Origin: Przewalskia tangutica
Taxonomy: Eukaryota > Streptophyta > Magnoliopsida > Solanales > Solanaceae
Assembly: GCA_029844215.1 (NCBI GenBank)
Contig: CM056728.1
Span: 620,001-684,000 of the forward strand
Reading direction: 5' to 3'
DNA: 64,000 nucleotides
The notes under the pieces were generated by a model, which searched no databases, was not told the DNA's origin, and saw only the letters and a list, made by a program, of their open reading frames with translations. This document shows positions 10,991-21,700 of the stretch, piece after piece; within the stretch, counting starts at the first letter, position 1, and each line of letters opens with the position of its first letter. The translations under genes were made by a program, and so were the position numbers.

Positions 10991-12041
10991 AGGGATGACA
11001 ACAGATCAGATCTGGATCGGATCCTACTAGATCCAGATTCATCGGGTTCAAAAAAATTAGATTCAAATTCGAATCCATCGGGTTCACGGATCGGATCTGG
11101 ATCCACATGTAATTTTTTTTGCCTTGAATAATATTTTCAGCTGTTGAATGCCTTAAATATTTACCAGGAGAGCATCTTCATTGGTTCTATTTGTGTTTAG
11201 AAAGTCTTTATGTGAAGCAACTCACAGTTGCTATATATATGACAGATGTCTTGAATGTTTTTATCTACTAAGCTTGTTAGTGAACTAATAGCTCTGTGAA
11301 ATCATGGCAAAGGTTGAGTTTGAGCTTGAGAAGAGCTTTGAGGGCAAGATATTTAAACTTGTGGAGTCTTGCGACAAGTCTGATGCAAAGGTTGTCGCTC
11401 TTACCGCACGCCACTTCCCTGGTATATTTATTTACTATGGCTTTACTTTTACATGTTACATTTGATCATTATTTCCAACAATGAGATGCAATAATATATT
11501 TATCTTTACTTATTTTACTGTTGCAGGCTTTTGTGATCACACACTGTACAAAGGCCACCAACTTTGATGATTTGTGGGGTGCATTTAAGGGTAAAGGATA
11601 TGGTGATTTTGAAGACATAAGCTCAATAACCATATTTGCTGATTATATTGTTCCAGATGTCCTTTAGCAACTTGGGGTGCTGAGATATAGTTTATCCCTG
11701 ACTAATATTATCAAGAAAAATACTGAAATTGTCTCAGGCAGGTCACTAGGAGGAGGTAGAACTCCGAGTGAAGTATTTTTGAGAAATTATGAAAAATAAA
11801 GTCCAAATCTGAATGTAAAAATACATAAATTATGATTTTTTTAAGAAAATACTTATAAAATTACATTATAGGTTATGAATTTATTTAATAAAAAATGGAT
11901 CCACGGATCGGATCTGGACCGGATACATATTCAGATCTGATCCGTCAGAAACGGATCCGGGTCCGATCCGGATCCATCGGATCCAAATTTTGAAAATCTA
12001 TATCCTATAAAACGGATCTGGATCCACTGCCATCTCTACAG
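10991..12041. mobile_element. Non-autonomous hAT-like transposon carrying a gene fragment
   Basis: Flanked by a perfect 8-bp direct repeat TTCTACCT (10983-10990 and 12042-12049), the hAT duplication length. Ends are imperfect inverted repeats (AGGGATGACA against the inverse of TGCCATCTCT). Both subterminal regions are packed with GGATCC / GATCCGGATC motifs (11008-11105 and 11896-12018), which could serve as transposase-binding clusters. No transposase is present. The interior carries a cellular gene fragment (see 11304-11690). Confidence 0.8.
11304..11690 (+). pseudogene. Captured fragment of a queuosine salvage (DUF2419) gene
   Basis: Two exon-like pieces are separated by an intron-like stretch. 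Exon-like 1 (11304-11420) encodes a segment ending VVALTARHFP. After an intron-like GTATAT...TTGCAG (11421-11526), the next piece encodes GFCDHTLYKGHQ. After a deletion and frameshift it continues DLWGAFKGKGYGDFEDISS and ITIFADYIVPDVLQQLG. This matches the order of conserved blocks in queuosine 5'-phosphate N-glycosylase/salvage proteins (DUF2419), including the 'FADYR-P-L' block, recalled from the human protein. The retained intron shows capture at the DNA level. Roughly 90 codons remain and the frame is broken, so it is not a functional gene. Confidence 0.7.
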
Positions 12042-12049
12042 TTCTACCT

Positions 12050-12582
12050 ATATTGTTCGGACTTTTCAAATTTGCAGTCAGATACATATCGAATTCTCTA
12101 ATGACATATTTTTTAAGAATCCAACACAGATATATGTTCAAGCAAAAAAGCTTTTACATGTTCACCTTGTTATGACATGCTCCTAAGCCTAATAAGATTA
12201 GTGTATCTTAATATTTTTATCCTTAATCAAACATATCGATTATGTTTTTGTAATTATGAAAATGGAGAAATTACTAACAGAAAACACACGAATTAGTCGA
12301 ACTAGTAATTTAAAATAATAGATAATTGAAAAGGCAAAAAGAAAATATTAGTAATTTTAAAACAACAAAATAAGTTTTGTCCATGACAAAAAACTTATAA
12401 ATTTAACAAGATAAGTAGAATGTAAATAGTATCAAAGTTATGTCATGAGTAATTGAATTCTTGAACAATTTAACAAAATAAATAGCATGAAAAATATGTT
12501 TCCCCCTGATAAAACATGTGAAGCTAGATTTTCTTATTTGATATAACTTGTGAACCATTCAACTAGATTGGAAGAATAAAAT
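12050..12582. other. AT-rich intergenic sequence, nothing recognised
   Basis: No ORF, repeat or RNA feature that I can support. Confidence 0.5.
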
Positions 12583-12718
12583 ATACAACAACAACAATAT
12601 ATCCAGTGAAAAATTCTATAATGTGGGATCTGAAGAGGGTAGAATGTACACAGACCTCACTTTCACCTTGGTAGGTAGAGCGGCTGTTTTCGGGAGACCC
12701 TCGGCTCAACATCGTGTA
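12583..12718 (+). repeat. Short dispersed SINE-like repeat, copy 4
   Basis: ACAACAACAATATATCCAGTG, then GTGGGATCTGAAGAGGGTAG, GTACACAGACCTCAC, CTTGGTAGGTAGAGCGGCTG and TTTTCGGGAGACCCTCGGCT. It is the best-preserved copy in the window. Confidence 0.7.
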
Positions 12719-12941
12719 TGGTGTTGAGGCTGTTTTAATGCAAATTTCTTAAACGATGACAGAATTTAAACGTCATGCTCAAATGGTTATGTTTTGCGCA
12801 AATCAAGAATCATTGATGGGGCTATAATATTAATCAAGTAGTAGTACTTAAAATTATGTGCGCCAAAAGAATTAAATTGTATATGTATTATCTAGAAATG
12901 TTCAATTTTTCTCGTTAGACTTTTGATCCATTTGTACTCTA

Positions 12942-13010
12942 CAACAATAACAACATACCAGATATTATCCCTACCTTTTAGTAGACAAATTGTTTTGTTT
13001 TTGTTTTTCC
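12942..13010 (+). repeat. Short dispersed SINE-like repeat, copy 5 (partial)
   Basis: TACAACAATAACAACATACC followed by TATTATCCCTACCTTTTAG; the middle block is missing. Confidence 0.4.
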
Positions 13011-13019
13011 ATTCGATGT

Positions 13020-13195
13020 CTGGTACTCGCATTAGGGCTCGACTAATCTGAATTCATGTTGATAGTCCCACATTAGGAGGCAAAGCACTCCCTAACAACG
13101 ATGACTCTGTATCCAAGGGAGCTCGAACTCGAGACCTCTTAGTTAAAGATGGAGTAGTACCAACTATTGCACCACAATCATTGTTGATTAGAGAA
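13020..13195 (-). repeat. tRNA-derived SINE-like element
   Basis: On the minus strand TGGTGCAATAGTTGGTACT (A-box-like) is followed by GAGGTCTCGAGTTCGAGCTC (B-box-like), as in plant tRNA-derived SINEs. The 3' end is uncertain. Confidence 0.5.
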
Positions 13196-13792
13196 ATTAT
13201 TTTCAATAAACTTTCGACTTAATTTTTTTTGAAATACTATTTTAGACCTTCGGCTTAATTGTACTTTATTGTTAGAAAATTATTTAATATATGTACTCTA
13301 TTATATTCTATTGTTAGAAAATCGTTTTCATATTTGCCGAGCTTTAGTGTAAAGCCTATTATTCTAAACAAAATATTCAAATTTATCTCTAAACTTTTAA
13401 TTATAATTAAAAATGTTAAATATAGCAGTGGGCTTGGGTCAAAGCCCATCCATATGTGTATAGTGTATTACTTATGGTATATTTGTATATTAGACTTGTA
13501 TAGTAATTAGTCTTGTAGTCTTACCATAATTGTATGATTAGTCTCCATATAAAATAGGGATTTAGAAGTAGAATAGGAAAAGGATATTCTTATGATAACT
13601 TGTATATATATGTCTTTCATCATGGTATCAAGAGTCTAGGTTATTTTCCTTGCTTCCGCTTCTCACTTCTTTCTCAAATTTCTTGAAAACAGTGACAAAA
13701 ATCCCCCTTACCCTCGGTTTCTACAAAACCCGAGACCTCCTCTCCCACCTAAAAATCTTGTCTAAAGTTCGTTCTATTCACCATGACTGATA

Positions 13793-14760
13793 AGAACACT
13801 TTTCATCATGTCTCACAGTTTCTAACATCAAGAGCGGTATTTCTATTGTTCTTGACCTAGGAAACGTCCAATATGGGATGTGGGCGGAGTTATTCAAGAT
13901 TCATGCAATGACACATCAAGTTCTTCACCATATCATTCCTCCGACTCCTAAAACGGGGGATGACACCACCGAAGATGATGATGTACCCACCAAAGTGGAC
14001 AACCCAAAATTATGGGTCACACTTGACGCAAATGTTCTTCAATGGATTTATGCAACAATATTCATGCACCTTTTACAGATGATTATGGAACTCAACTCCA
14101 CAACTATGGACGCGTGGAATCGATTGCGTGATATCTTTCAAGATAACAGTCACTCCTCCATTGTTACCCTTGAACAAAAAATTTCTCAAGTTGCTATGAC
14201 GAATTTTCCTAACGTTTCTTCTTATTGTAAACGACTCAAGGACTTGGCGGATCAACTTCGCAACATGGGGGATCCGGTTACTAATAGTCGTCTCGTTCTA
14301 CAGATGGTTGCAGACTTATCTGAGGCCTATAACGGTGTTGCTTCGATCCTGCGTCAGAGTAACCCCCTTCCGAAATTTTATCAAGTCCGCTCCATGCTCA
14401 CATTGAAAGAAGCGGGTTTGGCTAAAAATGCAGCTATAGGGACTAGTACCGTCGTCATGATGACTGAGTCCAATTTTCCGTCTTCCGGATCCACCAACTC
14501 AAGCCAAAGTCACAACAACGGCGGTGGTAAAAAGGGTCAAAATCAAAAAAATAATGGCAAGAAATCGCGCGCGGCGGAAACGATGGCGACGGCGGTTCGC
14601 CCGATCGGCGATGACAGCGATCGTAGGGCCTGGTGGGCGATTCTACCGATATAAGCGTCGCGACGCAGTAGTCTCTGCCCATCCTAGCACCGCGGCCAAG
14701 CGATTTCGGTCGGTTCGGGTTAGGCTCGGGTTTGCACGATTTTGGGCGGCGTGATCCGAA
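13793..14760 (+). pseudogene. Copia element 2 gag
   Basis: Starts ATG ACT GAT AAG at 13793, shifts frame near 13855, then stays open from 13878 to 14654. Contains WAELFKIHAMTHQVLHHIIP, LRDIFQDNSHSSIVTLEQK and NFPNVSSYCKRLKDLADQL, the gag_2/UBN2-type gag of plant Copia elements. The C-terminal region is rich in Lys, Asn, Gly and Arg. Confidence 0.8.
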
Positions 14761-15235
14761 TACTAGGGCCTCAGTCCCCCTCAAGCCCATCACACAGCGG
14801 GACCCACACAAATCTACATTGAAGCCGCGATGCACACGCTTGGAATGACTCAACCGAACCCAAATTGGTACATGAACACATGCGTCACTACCCACATGAC
14901 ATCCGACCAAGGTGCTCTCTCGTCTTATTTCAATTTGAGTAGTAATCGTGGTATAATTGTTGGTAATGACAATTTAATTCCAATTAAGGATTATGATCAT
15001 AAAACTTTGTCCCCTCCTCATCCACCACTTGTCTTGATAATACCCTTCATGCCCCAAAATTAATTAAAAATTTGGTGTGTGTCCGTAAATTTACCACTAA
15101 TAATTGGGTTTCTATTGATTTTGATCCGTTTGGGTTTTCTGTGAAGGATTTCAAAACGGAGAGTCATCTCATGAGGTGTGACAGTAGGGAGATCTTTATC
15201 CAATCACACCAAGCCTCGATTTCTCACGTCAGACC

Positions 15236-16140
15236 ATGCCATCCACTTTTGCAGCTCTTGCTCCTTCCTTGTGGCATGATCGTCTAGGTCATCCGGGGTC
15301 ATCTATTTTATCTACTTTAGATAGAAATAAGTTTATTTTCTGTAAGGGTACGTGTAGTACTTCAAATTGTCAATCTTGTTCTTTGGGAAAAATTATTAAG
15401 TTGCCATTTCTAGCCTCGGATTCTCATACTTCAATGTCATTTGATATTATTCATAGCGATTTATGGACATCTCTCATTCTCAGTTCTATGGGTCATCGTT
15501 ATTATGTTTTATTCTTGGATGATTATTCTAAATTTTTATGGACATTTTCAATAACGAAAAAATCTCAAGTTATTCCGTCTTCGTAAAATTTAGAGCTTTC
15601 ATTAGAACTCAATTCGAACGGGAATAAAGAACATTCAATGTGATAATGGCAAAAAGTATGACAATGGGGAGTTTTGGGAGTTTTGTGCTCAAAATGAGAT
15701 AAATTTTCATTTTTCATGTCCTCATACGTCTTCACAAAATGAAAAAGTTGAACGTAAAATTCGTACCATTAATAACATTATCCGCACCTTATTGGTTCAT
15801 TCTTCCGTCCCTCCGTTGTTTTGGCATCATGCTCTACAAATGGCTATATATTTGCTTAACATTCTTCCTTCTAAATGTTTGACATATTCACCCCTCTACA
15901 ATGTTTATATAATAAGACTCTTTTGTATTATCATCTTAGGGTTTTTGGATGCTTGTGTTATCCACTGTTTCCATCCACCACAATTAACAAACTTCAGGCA
16001 CGTTCTACCCCTTGTGTGTTTTTGGGCTATTCGTCAAATCACCGTGGTTATAAATGCTTTAATTTGTCATCTAAATGAATCATCATTAGTCGTCATGTTA
16101 TTTTTGATGAGTCTCAATTTCCATTTTCTAAAGTAGAAAA
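15236..16140 (+). pseudogene. Copia element 2 pre-integrase and integrase
   Basis: WHDRLGHPGSSILSTL is the gag-pre-integrase histidine block and CSTSNCQSCSLGK the cysteine pair. The core follows with FDIIHSDLWTS and YYVLFLDDYSKFLW; after a frameshift, FSCPHTSSQNEKVE and a GYKCFN end block are visible. Broken in several places. Confidence 0.8.
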
Positions 16141-16574
16141 ACTTGTGCCTAGTTCGTATGATTGTTTGGATGATGATATCTCCCCCTATATTATCCAGCA
16201 TTTTTCGGAGATGTCCCAAAATCAGTCGTCAGCGTCGCGGCCCTTCGGGGAGGCACCGCGGCGCCTGCCATCCAGTAGCTAAAATTTGTTACCATCATCG
16301 CTGCCGCGACCCGCCGAGGCGCCATGCCCCGATCGCGGCGCCTCCAAAGTTCGATCGAAAATGGGCCGATGCCCACCGCACATTGGCGATCCGTCTGCCT
16401 ATTGAAAATTTTCAAAATTCACCCAATTTAGCCCCTAGTCATAGTCCAGGCACCCGCAGTCAATGGGGTATTTTAAAACCAAAAAGACATTTTAATTTAA
16501 ATTATAATGTTCTTAAATCACTCTTATCCCGTAATTCTGTGTCTGCCTTAAATGACCCAAGTTGAAAACTTGTC

Positions 16575-18051
16575 ATGATCGATGAATATAATGCTCTTAT
16601 TGATAATAAGACGTGGGAGTTGGTACCCCGTCCATCTGGTGTTAATATTATTCGGTCTATGTGGATTTTTTCTCATAAGGATAATTCTGACGGTTCTTTT
16701 GCAAGACATAAGACTCGACTTGTAGGTGATGGTAAGACTCAGCATATTGGTGTAGATTGTGGTGAGACATTTAGCCCGGTGGTCAAGCTGGATACCATTC
16801 TCACTGTGCTCGACTTGGCTCTATCGAAATCATGGTTCATTCATCAGCTGCATTCCTACATAGTGATCTCAAGGAGACAATCTATATGCATCAGCCCTTG
16901 GGGTTTCGAGATACTAGGTATCCTCATCATGTCTGTTTGTTGAAGAAGTCCTTGTATGGACTTAAGCAGTCTCCACGAGCTTGGTATAAGAGGTTTGCTG
17001 ACTATGTTTCGACTATTGGTGCTCTCACAACAGGTCTGATAATTCATTATTCATATATCGTCGGGGTTCTTCTATGACATATACTATTATATGTGGATGA
17101 TATTATCTTGACTACCTCTTCTGATACTTTCCCGAAAGTCTATCATGACAATTCTCAGTTCTGAGTTTGCCATGAAAGACTTGAGGCCATTGAGTTATTT
17201 TTTGGGGATTGCTGTCACTCGTCATGCTGGTGGACTATTCTTATCACAGAGAAAGTATGCAACTGAGATCATTGAGAGGGGTGGGTACTGTAAGTCCACT
17301 TCTACTCCAGTTGATACTAAACCCAAGTTGGGTGCTGCAGCTGGCTCTCCCTGTGAGGATCCGACCCGCTATCGTAGTCTTGCAGACACCCTTCAGTATC
17401 TTACGTTCACGCGACCTGATATTACATATGTCGTACAACAGGTGTGTTTGTTTATGCATGATCCCATGATTGAACATTTGAATGCGCTCAAACACATTCT
17501 TAGGTACATTCAGGGAACACTTGATTATGACTTGCATTTGTATCATTCGTTGACGTCTACACTTGTCTCATATACATATGCTGATTGGGGAGGTTGTCCT
17601 GACATCGACGGCCCACGCCCGCTATCAGATGTTTTTAGGTAATAACTTGGTCTCATGGTCTGCCAAACGTCAATCCACGCTTTCACGTTCAAGTGCAGAG
17701 GCCGAGTATCGAGGTGTAGCCAATGTGGTATCTGAGTCATGTTGGTTACGTAATCTTCTTTTAGAGCTCCATTGTCCTATTCAGAAGGCTACCTTGGTGT
17801 ATTGTGATAATATAAGTGTCATCTACCTTTCAGGTAATCCTATTCAGCACCAACGCACTAAACATATAGATATGTATATTCACTTTGTTCGAGAAAAGGT
17901 AGCTAAAGGACAAGTACGCGTCTGTCATGTCTCTTCCAGATATCAAATTGTATACATCTTTACAAAAAGTCTTCCCTCAATCATTTTTGAAGATTTTAGA
18001 GACAGTCTCAGCGTACGAAGACCGTCCGCTATGACTGCAGTTGTGTGTTAA
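16575..18051 (+). pseudogene. Copia element 2 reverse transcriptase and RNase H
   Basis: Begins MIDEYNALIDNKTWELVPRP, the start of the Copia RT domain. LLYVDDIIL is readable near 17088-17110 in a shifted frame, so the catalytic aspartates survive while the frame does not. FAMKDLRPLSYFLGI and GLFLSQRKYATEII follow. RNase H shows SWSAKRQSTLSRSSAEAEYR, YCDNISVIYLSGNP and HQRTKHIDMYIHFVREKV. Confidence 0.85.
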
Positions 18052-18094
18052 ATATAGCAGTGGGCTTCGATCAAAGCCCACAATCCGTGTATAG

Positions 18095-18788
18095 TAGAAT
18101 CACTTCTGGCAGAAGCTAAAATTTGTAGCTTCTGGCAGAAGCTAAAATTTGTAGCTTCTGTCAGCAGAAACACTTCTACCATTTATTTCAATTTGAATTT
18201 TATCATTACCTTTATTACCCTCTTTAATTTCATCAACAACTATATCCACCTTCAAATTACCCTATTTAAATATCTAGAAATAATTTTTTTTTCAAATATA
18301 CAACTTTCGTTACCCTCTTTAGATATCTAGAAATAATTACTAAAAAAATCAAATATACTACTCATGTTATGTTTTAATTAAAAAAAATCAAATATACTAC
18401 TAAAGTTGACATTTGTTCATGTGTAATTGCAGATTGAAACTTTAAACTCTTCAAATATCGTAACGTTGTCCGATTATACGAGGATTATCCTTTTCCTTTT
18501 TCTATTATCTTCTTTCAAATACTCAGAATATTACTATTATAATACATTATATTTTGAACAAACAAAAAATAAATATACTCAAGTTGAAGTATGATTTTTT
18601 AAATTATTTTTGAAGAATTGTCTGAAGTCATAATACATTACCAAACGTGCCCTACGTACATTATCGGTGGGTGAGGGTTCGAATCTCATCCGCTCTTAAA
18701 AGCCCCTTTGGCCTCATTTGATTTCCATTATTATTTGCATCTCCATTGATCTAATCTTTTTTTTTTCTTCAACCTCCATTGAAGAGCT
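18095..18788 (+). promoter_or_regulatory. Upstream region and presumed promoter of the fumarase gene
   Basis: 18095-18180 holds two direct copies of a self-complementary motif (GTAGCTTCTGGCAGAAGCTA), probably a MITE end abutting the truncated LTR. 18180-18650 is AT-rich. Near 18665 a tRNA-like GAGGGTTCGAATCTCATCC suggests a SINE remnant. A T-rich leader (18750-18775) precedes the fumarase ATG. No TATA box is convincing. Confidence 0.4.
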
Positions 18789-21700
18789 ATGGCGATGCTC
18801 ATTGCTTCCCGTCGATCCGTACTATCAGATTCGTTACGTTATGCGAGGTTTTTCTCCACGTCTTTCAGAGAGGAAAGAGATACTTTCGGTCCCATTCTCG
18901 TTCCCGAGGACAAGTTCGTAATTTCACTCTCTGTCGAATGCTTTCCTTTATCGATTTTTTATTATTATTTTGCTGGAATGTGTTTGTTTAGTTTCCATCA
19001 TACTGTATTTCTGGTTTCTATGCGTTTTGGAACAATTTTTATAGTGAAAATCGGTGGGTTGAGAATGCTATGGGCGGAGGCAAGGTGTTAGCTGCTTTTT
19101 GCTCAAAACGTTATAGATAACTGAAGAGATAATGGTAAAAAACACGCCTTAACTATCACTTTTACATATGAACTATCAGGTGTGCGAGTTTCATACATGA
19201 ACTATTACCAACTATTAATCAAAATACACCTCAACTATTAGTTGTTCACTTTTCCTACATGAACGACGTGGTAGGAAAAGTGAACAACTAATAGTTGAAG
19301 TGTGTTTTGATAAATAGATGGTGATAATTCAGGTAGGAAACTAACTCGCACACCTGATAGTTTAGATAGAAAACTCAGGAAAAAGTGACAGTTTAGGTGT
19401 ATTTTTGACCATTAACTCATTATTAAACTATTTAAATATACTCCCTTTGATTAAGTTTTTTTTTTTGGTTTATTGAGATGAGACTAGATGGGATTACGGT
19501 GCCAAAGTGCAAACAATTTAGATATCTAGGCTCGCTGTTTCAAGAGAATGGAATGATAGATGTATGTTTCCACTCATTATCTGACACTTGAATAGCTAAG
19601 ACGTCCCTAACCACATTGATATAGGCTTTCTCCCCTAGGTCACATTCTAAATCAGCTTCATCCCCAGGAAACTGCTCAGGTTCAACCAAGATTTCTTCAT
19701 CATTCTTGAATTCCTCGGAAGCTAATCCTATGGCTAGTATACGATGTAAACATTTAGGCGCAATGTACCCCTTGTCATGAAAATGGTTGCGTCGAATGTT
19801 AGGATTAGGTGGAAGAGAATTGCTAGAAGATCCGTTGGATGGAAGGGGTGAGGATGATTGTGGAGTAGTATTGCTAACCTCTCTTTGTAGGGACAGAGGA
19901 ATTAGGGACTCGAATATAACAGGACTCTCCAAATTGGAACACCCCGCAAAGGAAAAGTCTGAAGCATTTCTCAAGCTCCAAGGCTTTTTGGTATGCATCC
20001 ATACAATCAGGGGAATAAAGAATAACTTCTCTTCATATGTCGAGTCGAAGTCCATTTATGAACCTAGCAAACTGTGACATATGTGGGTTCTGTTAGCTCA
20101 GATGTTGTGAATGGGCCTCGAGTTGCAAGTATTGATCGTACTGGGCTTGAAACTAAGCTGAGTTGGAGCCCAAGAGCTAAACATCCCAGTAAGAGACTTA
20201 TTTGGTACCCGGGTTTAGCACGAAGGGTAATAGGTTGTTATAAGTAGCAGAGCCCTGAGAAGAAGTAGCTTATGCGTATTGTGATTATGCTTAGGAAAAA
20301 TTGTGTTTCTCATCTCCAATTCTCTCTGTATCCTCTCATCCCATTCTATTGTTGTGAACCATGGGAGGGGCCTCGAGTTGCAAGTCATTGATCGTACTGG
20401 GTGTGAAACTAAGCTGAGTTGGATCCCAAGAGCTAAACAGCCCAGTAAGTGACTTATTTGGGATCCGGGTTTAGCACGAAGGGTAATAGGTTGTTATGAG
20501 TAGCAGAGCCCTGAGAAGAAGTAGCTTATGCGTATTGTGATTATGCTTAGGCAAAACTGTGTTTCTCATCTCCAATTCTCTCTGTATCCTCTCATCCCAT
20601 TCTTCTCCAATCGGTTTCTCTGTTATCTTAGTTCTGTCTATCAATCAGTTGCTTAGTCATTGTAACTTTCCCTGTTTCAATCACTTAATACAATTACTAT
20701 TCCTGTTGTTGATCCTTTGGAGTAATACATTGGTGCTTTCATCTTCGAAATCTGTGACTCTCAACACTCTAGTCAACGATATCACTAATTTGCTACTGAA
20801 GGTGCAAGCAAATTACTCTACAATCACCTGTCATCTTGATAGGATGTCCACTACCCTGGAAGTGCAGCAGCACTTGTTCTCAGAACTGCGATCCGAGGAC
20901 CATCAGGGAGACGATGATTCTGAATTGGTTGACAGCAACTTCTGCCCTAAAAACAGTTCCGAGTCACATCAGGACAAGGTGTTTGATGAAAACTCTCAAA
21001 GAAATAATACATTGTCTCTTGACTCTTCCATTCCTATGTAGTCGATCCTGCCTTGTCATGGTTACCAGGACCGTCTGCCGCCTCCTATGACATCATTTAT
21101 TGGTGCGGATGTTTATTATCACCTCAACAAACTCCCTTCACGTTTTGCCACATGAAATCTGCACATGGAGTGGGTCAACTGTTTGATAGTTGTGCTCAAA
21201 GAGCTGGGCAAACTTTGGCTGAAATTTATGTGATGTAACCACTCCAAGAAATGAGCAACATATTAATTTTGAATGGAATTGGATTGGTGCATAATACTGT
21301 ATTCATACAACGTTCATTTGATCCCGGCGACGTAGATGTTACGATATTTGGTGGCAAGCTCTTTGTTAAAATATACAATAGAAAAATGGAAGCTCAACTT
21401 GTTCATATAACGTCCACGAGTTTCGTCTTCACAAGTTTTAAATCTTCACGATCAGAACCACAAAGTGTTCGACGAAAGGATTCTGATGCAGGATTTAATT
21501 TCCTTTCCCTTGATTGTGTTGAGAAGCTTGCCTTGGATTTTCGTCCTTTCACCACTTGGATGGCGAGTTGTTGGTGTTTGGGAAAACGATTGTTGCTTCC
21601 TATATGCTCGATCAAACGCCTGACAATTATGTAGTGCATAGGTGATGTGTGCTCTCTGAAAATGCAACTACTCCATATACGTCGCTTCATTTTCCATTTG

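Larger units (their letters stand above)
13414..18094 (+). mobile_element. Ty1/Copia LTR retrotransposon 2, 3' LTR truncated
   Basis: The 5' LTR is 13414-13622 (TGTTAAATATAGC...CTTTCATCA), followed by the primer-binding site TGGTATCAAGAGTCTAGG at 13623. The 3' LTR begins at 18046 with TGTTAAATATAGCAGTGGGC but matches only to about 18094. Gag, pre-integrase, integrase, reverse transcriptase and RNase H are all present in Copia order but frameshifted. It belongs to the same family as the element at 51274-54402 and is a relative of the one at 38223-41099. It ends about 700 bp upstream of the fumarase start codon. Confidence 0.88.

Noticed and set aside
14455..14910. 151-codon open frame on the minus strand
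   Set aside because: It is antisense to the GC-rich end of a Copia gag; its Arg/Ser/Cys-rich product is what the opposite strand of such sequence gives. The same holds for 52411-52827 and 52311-52607.
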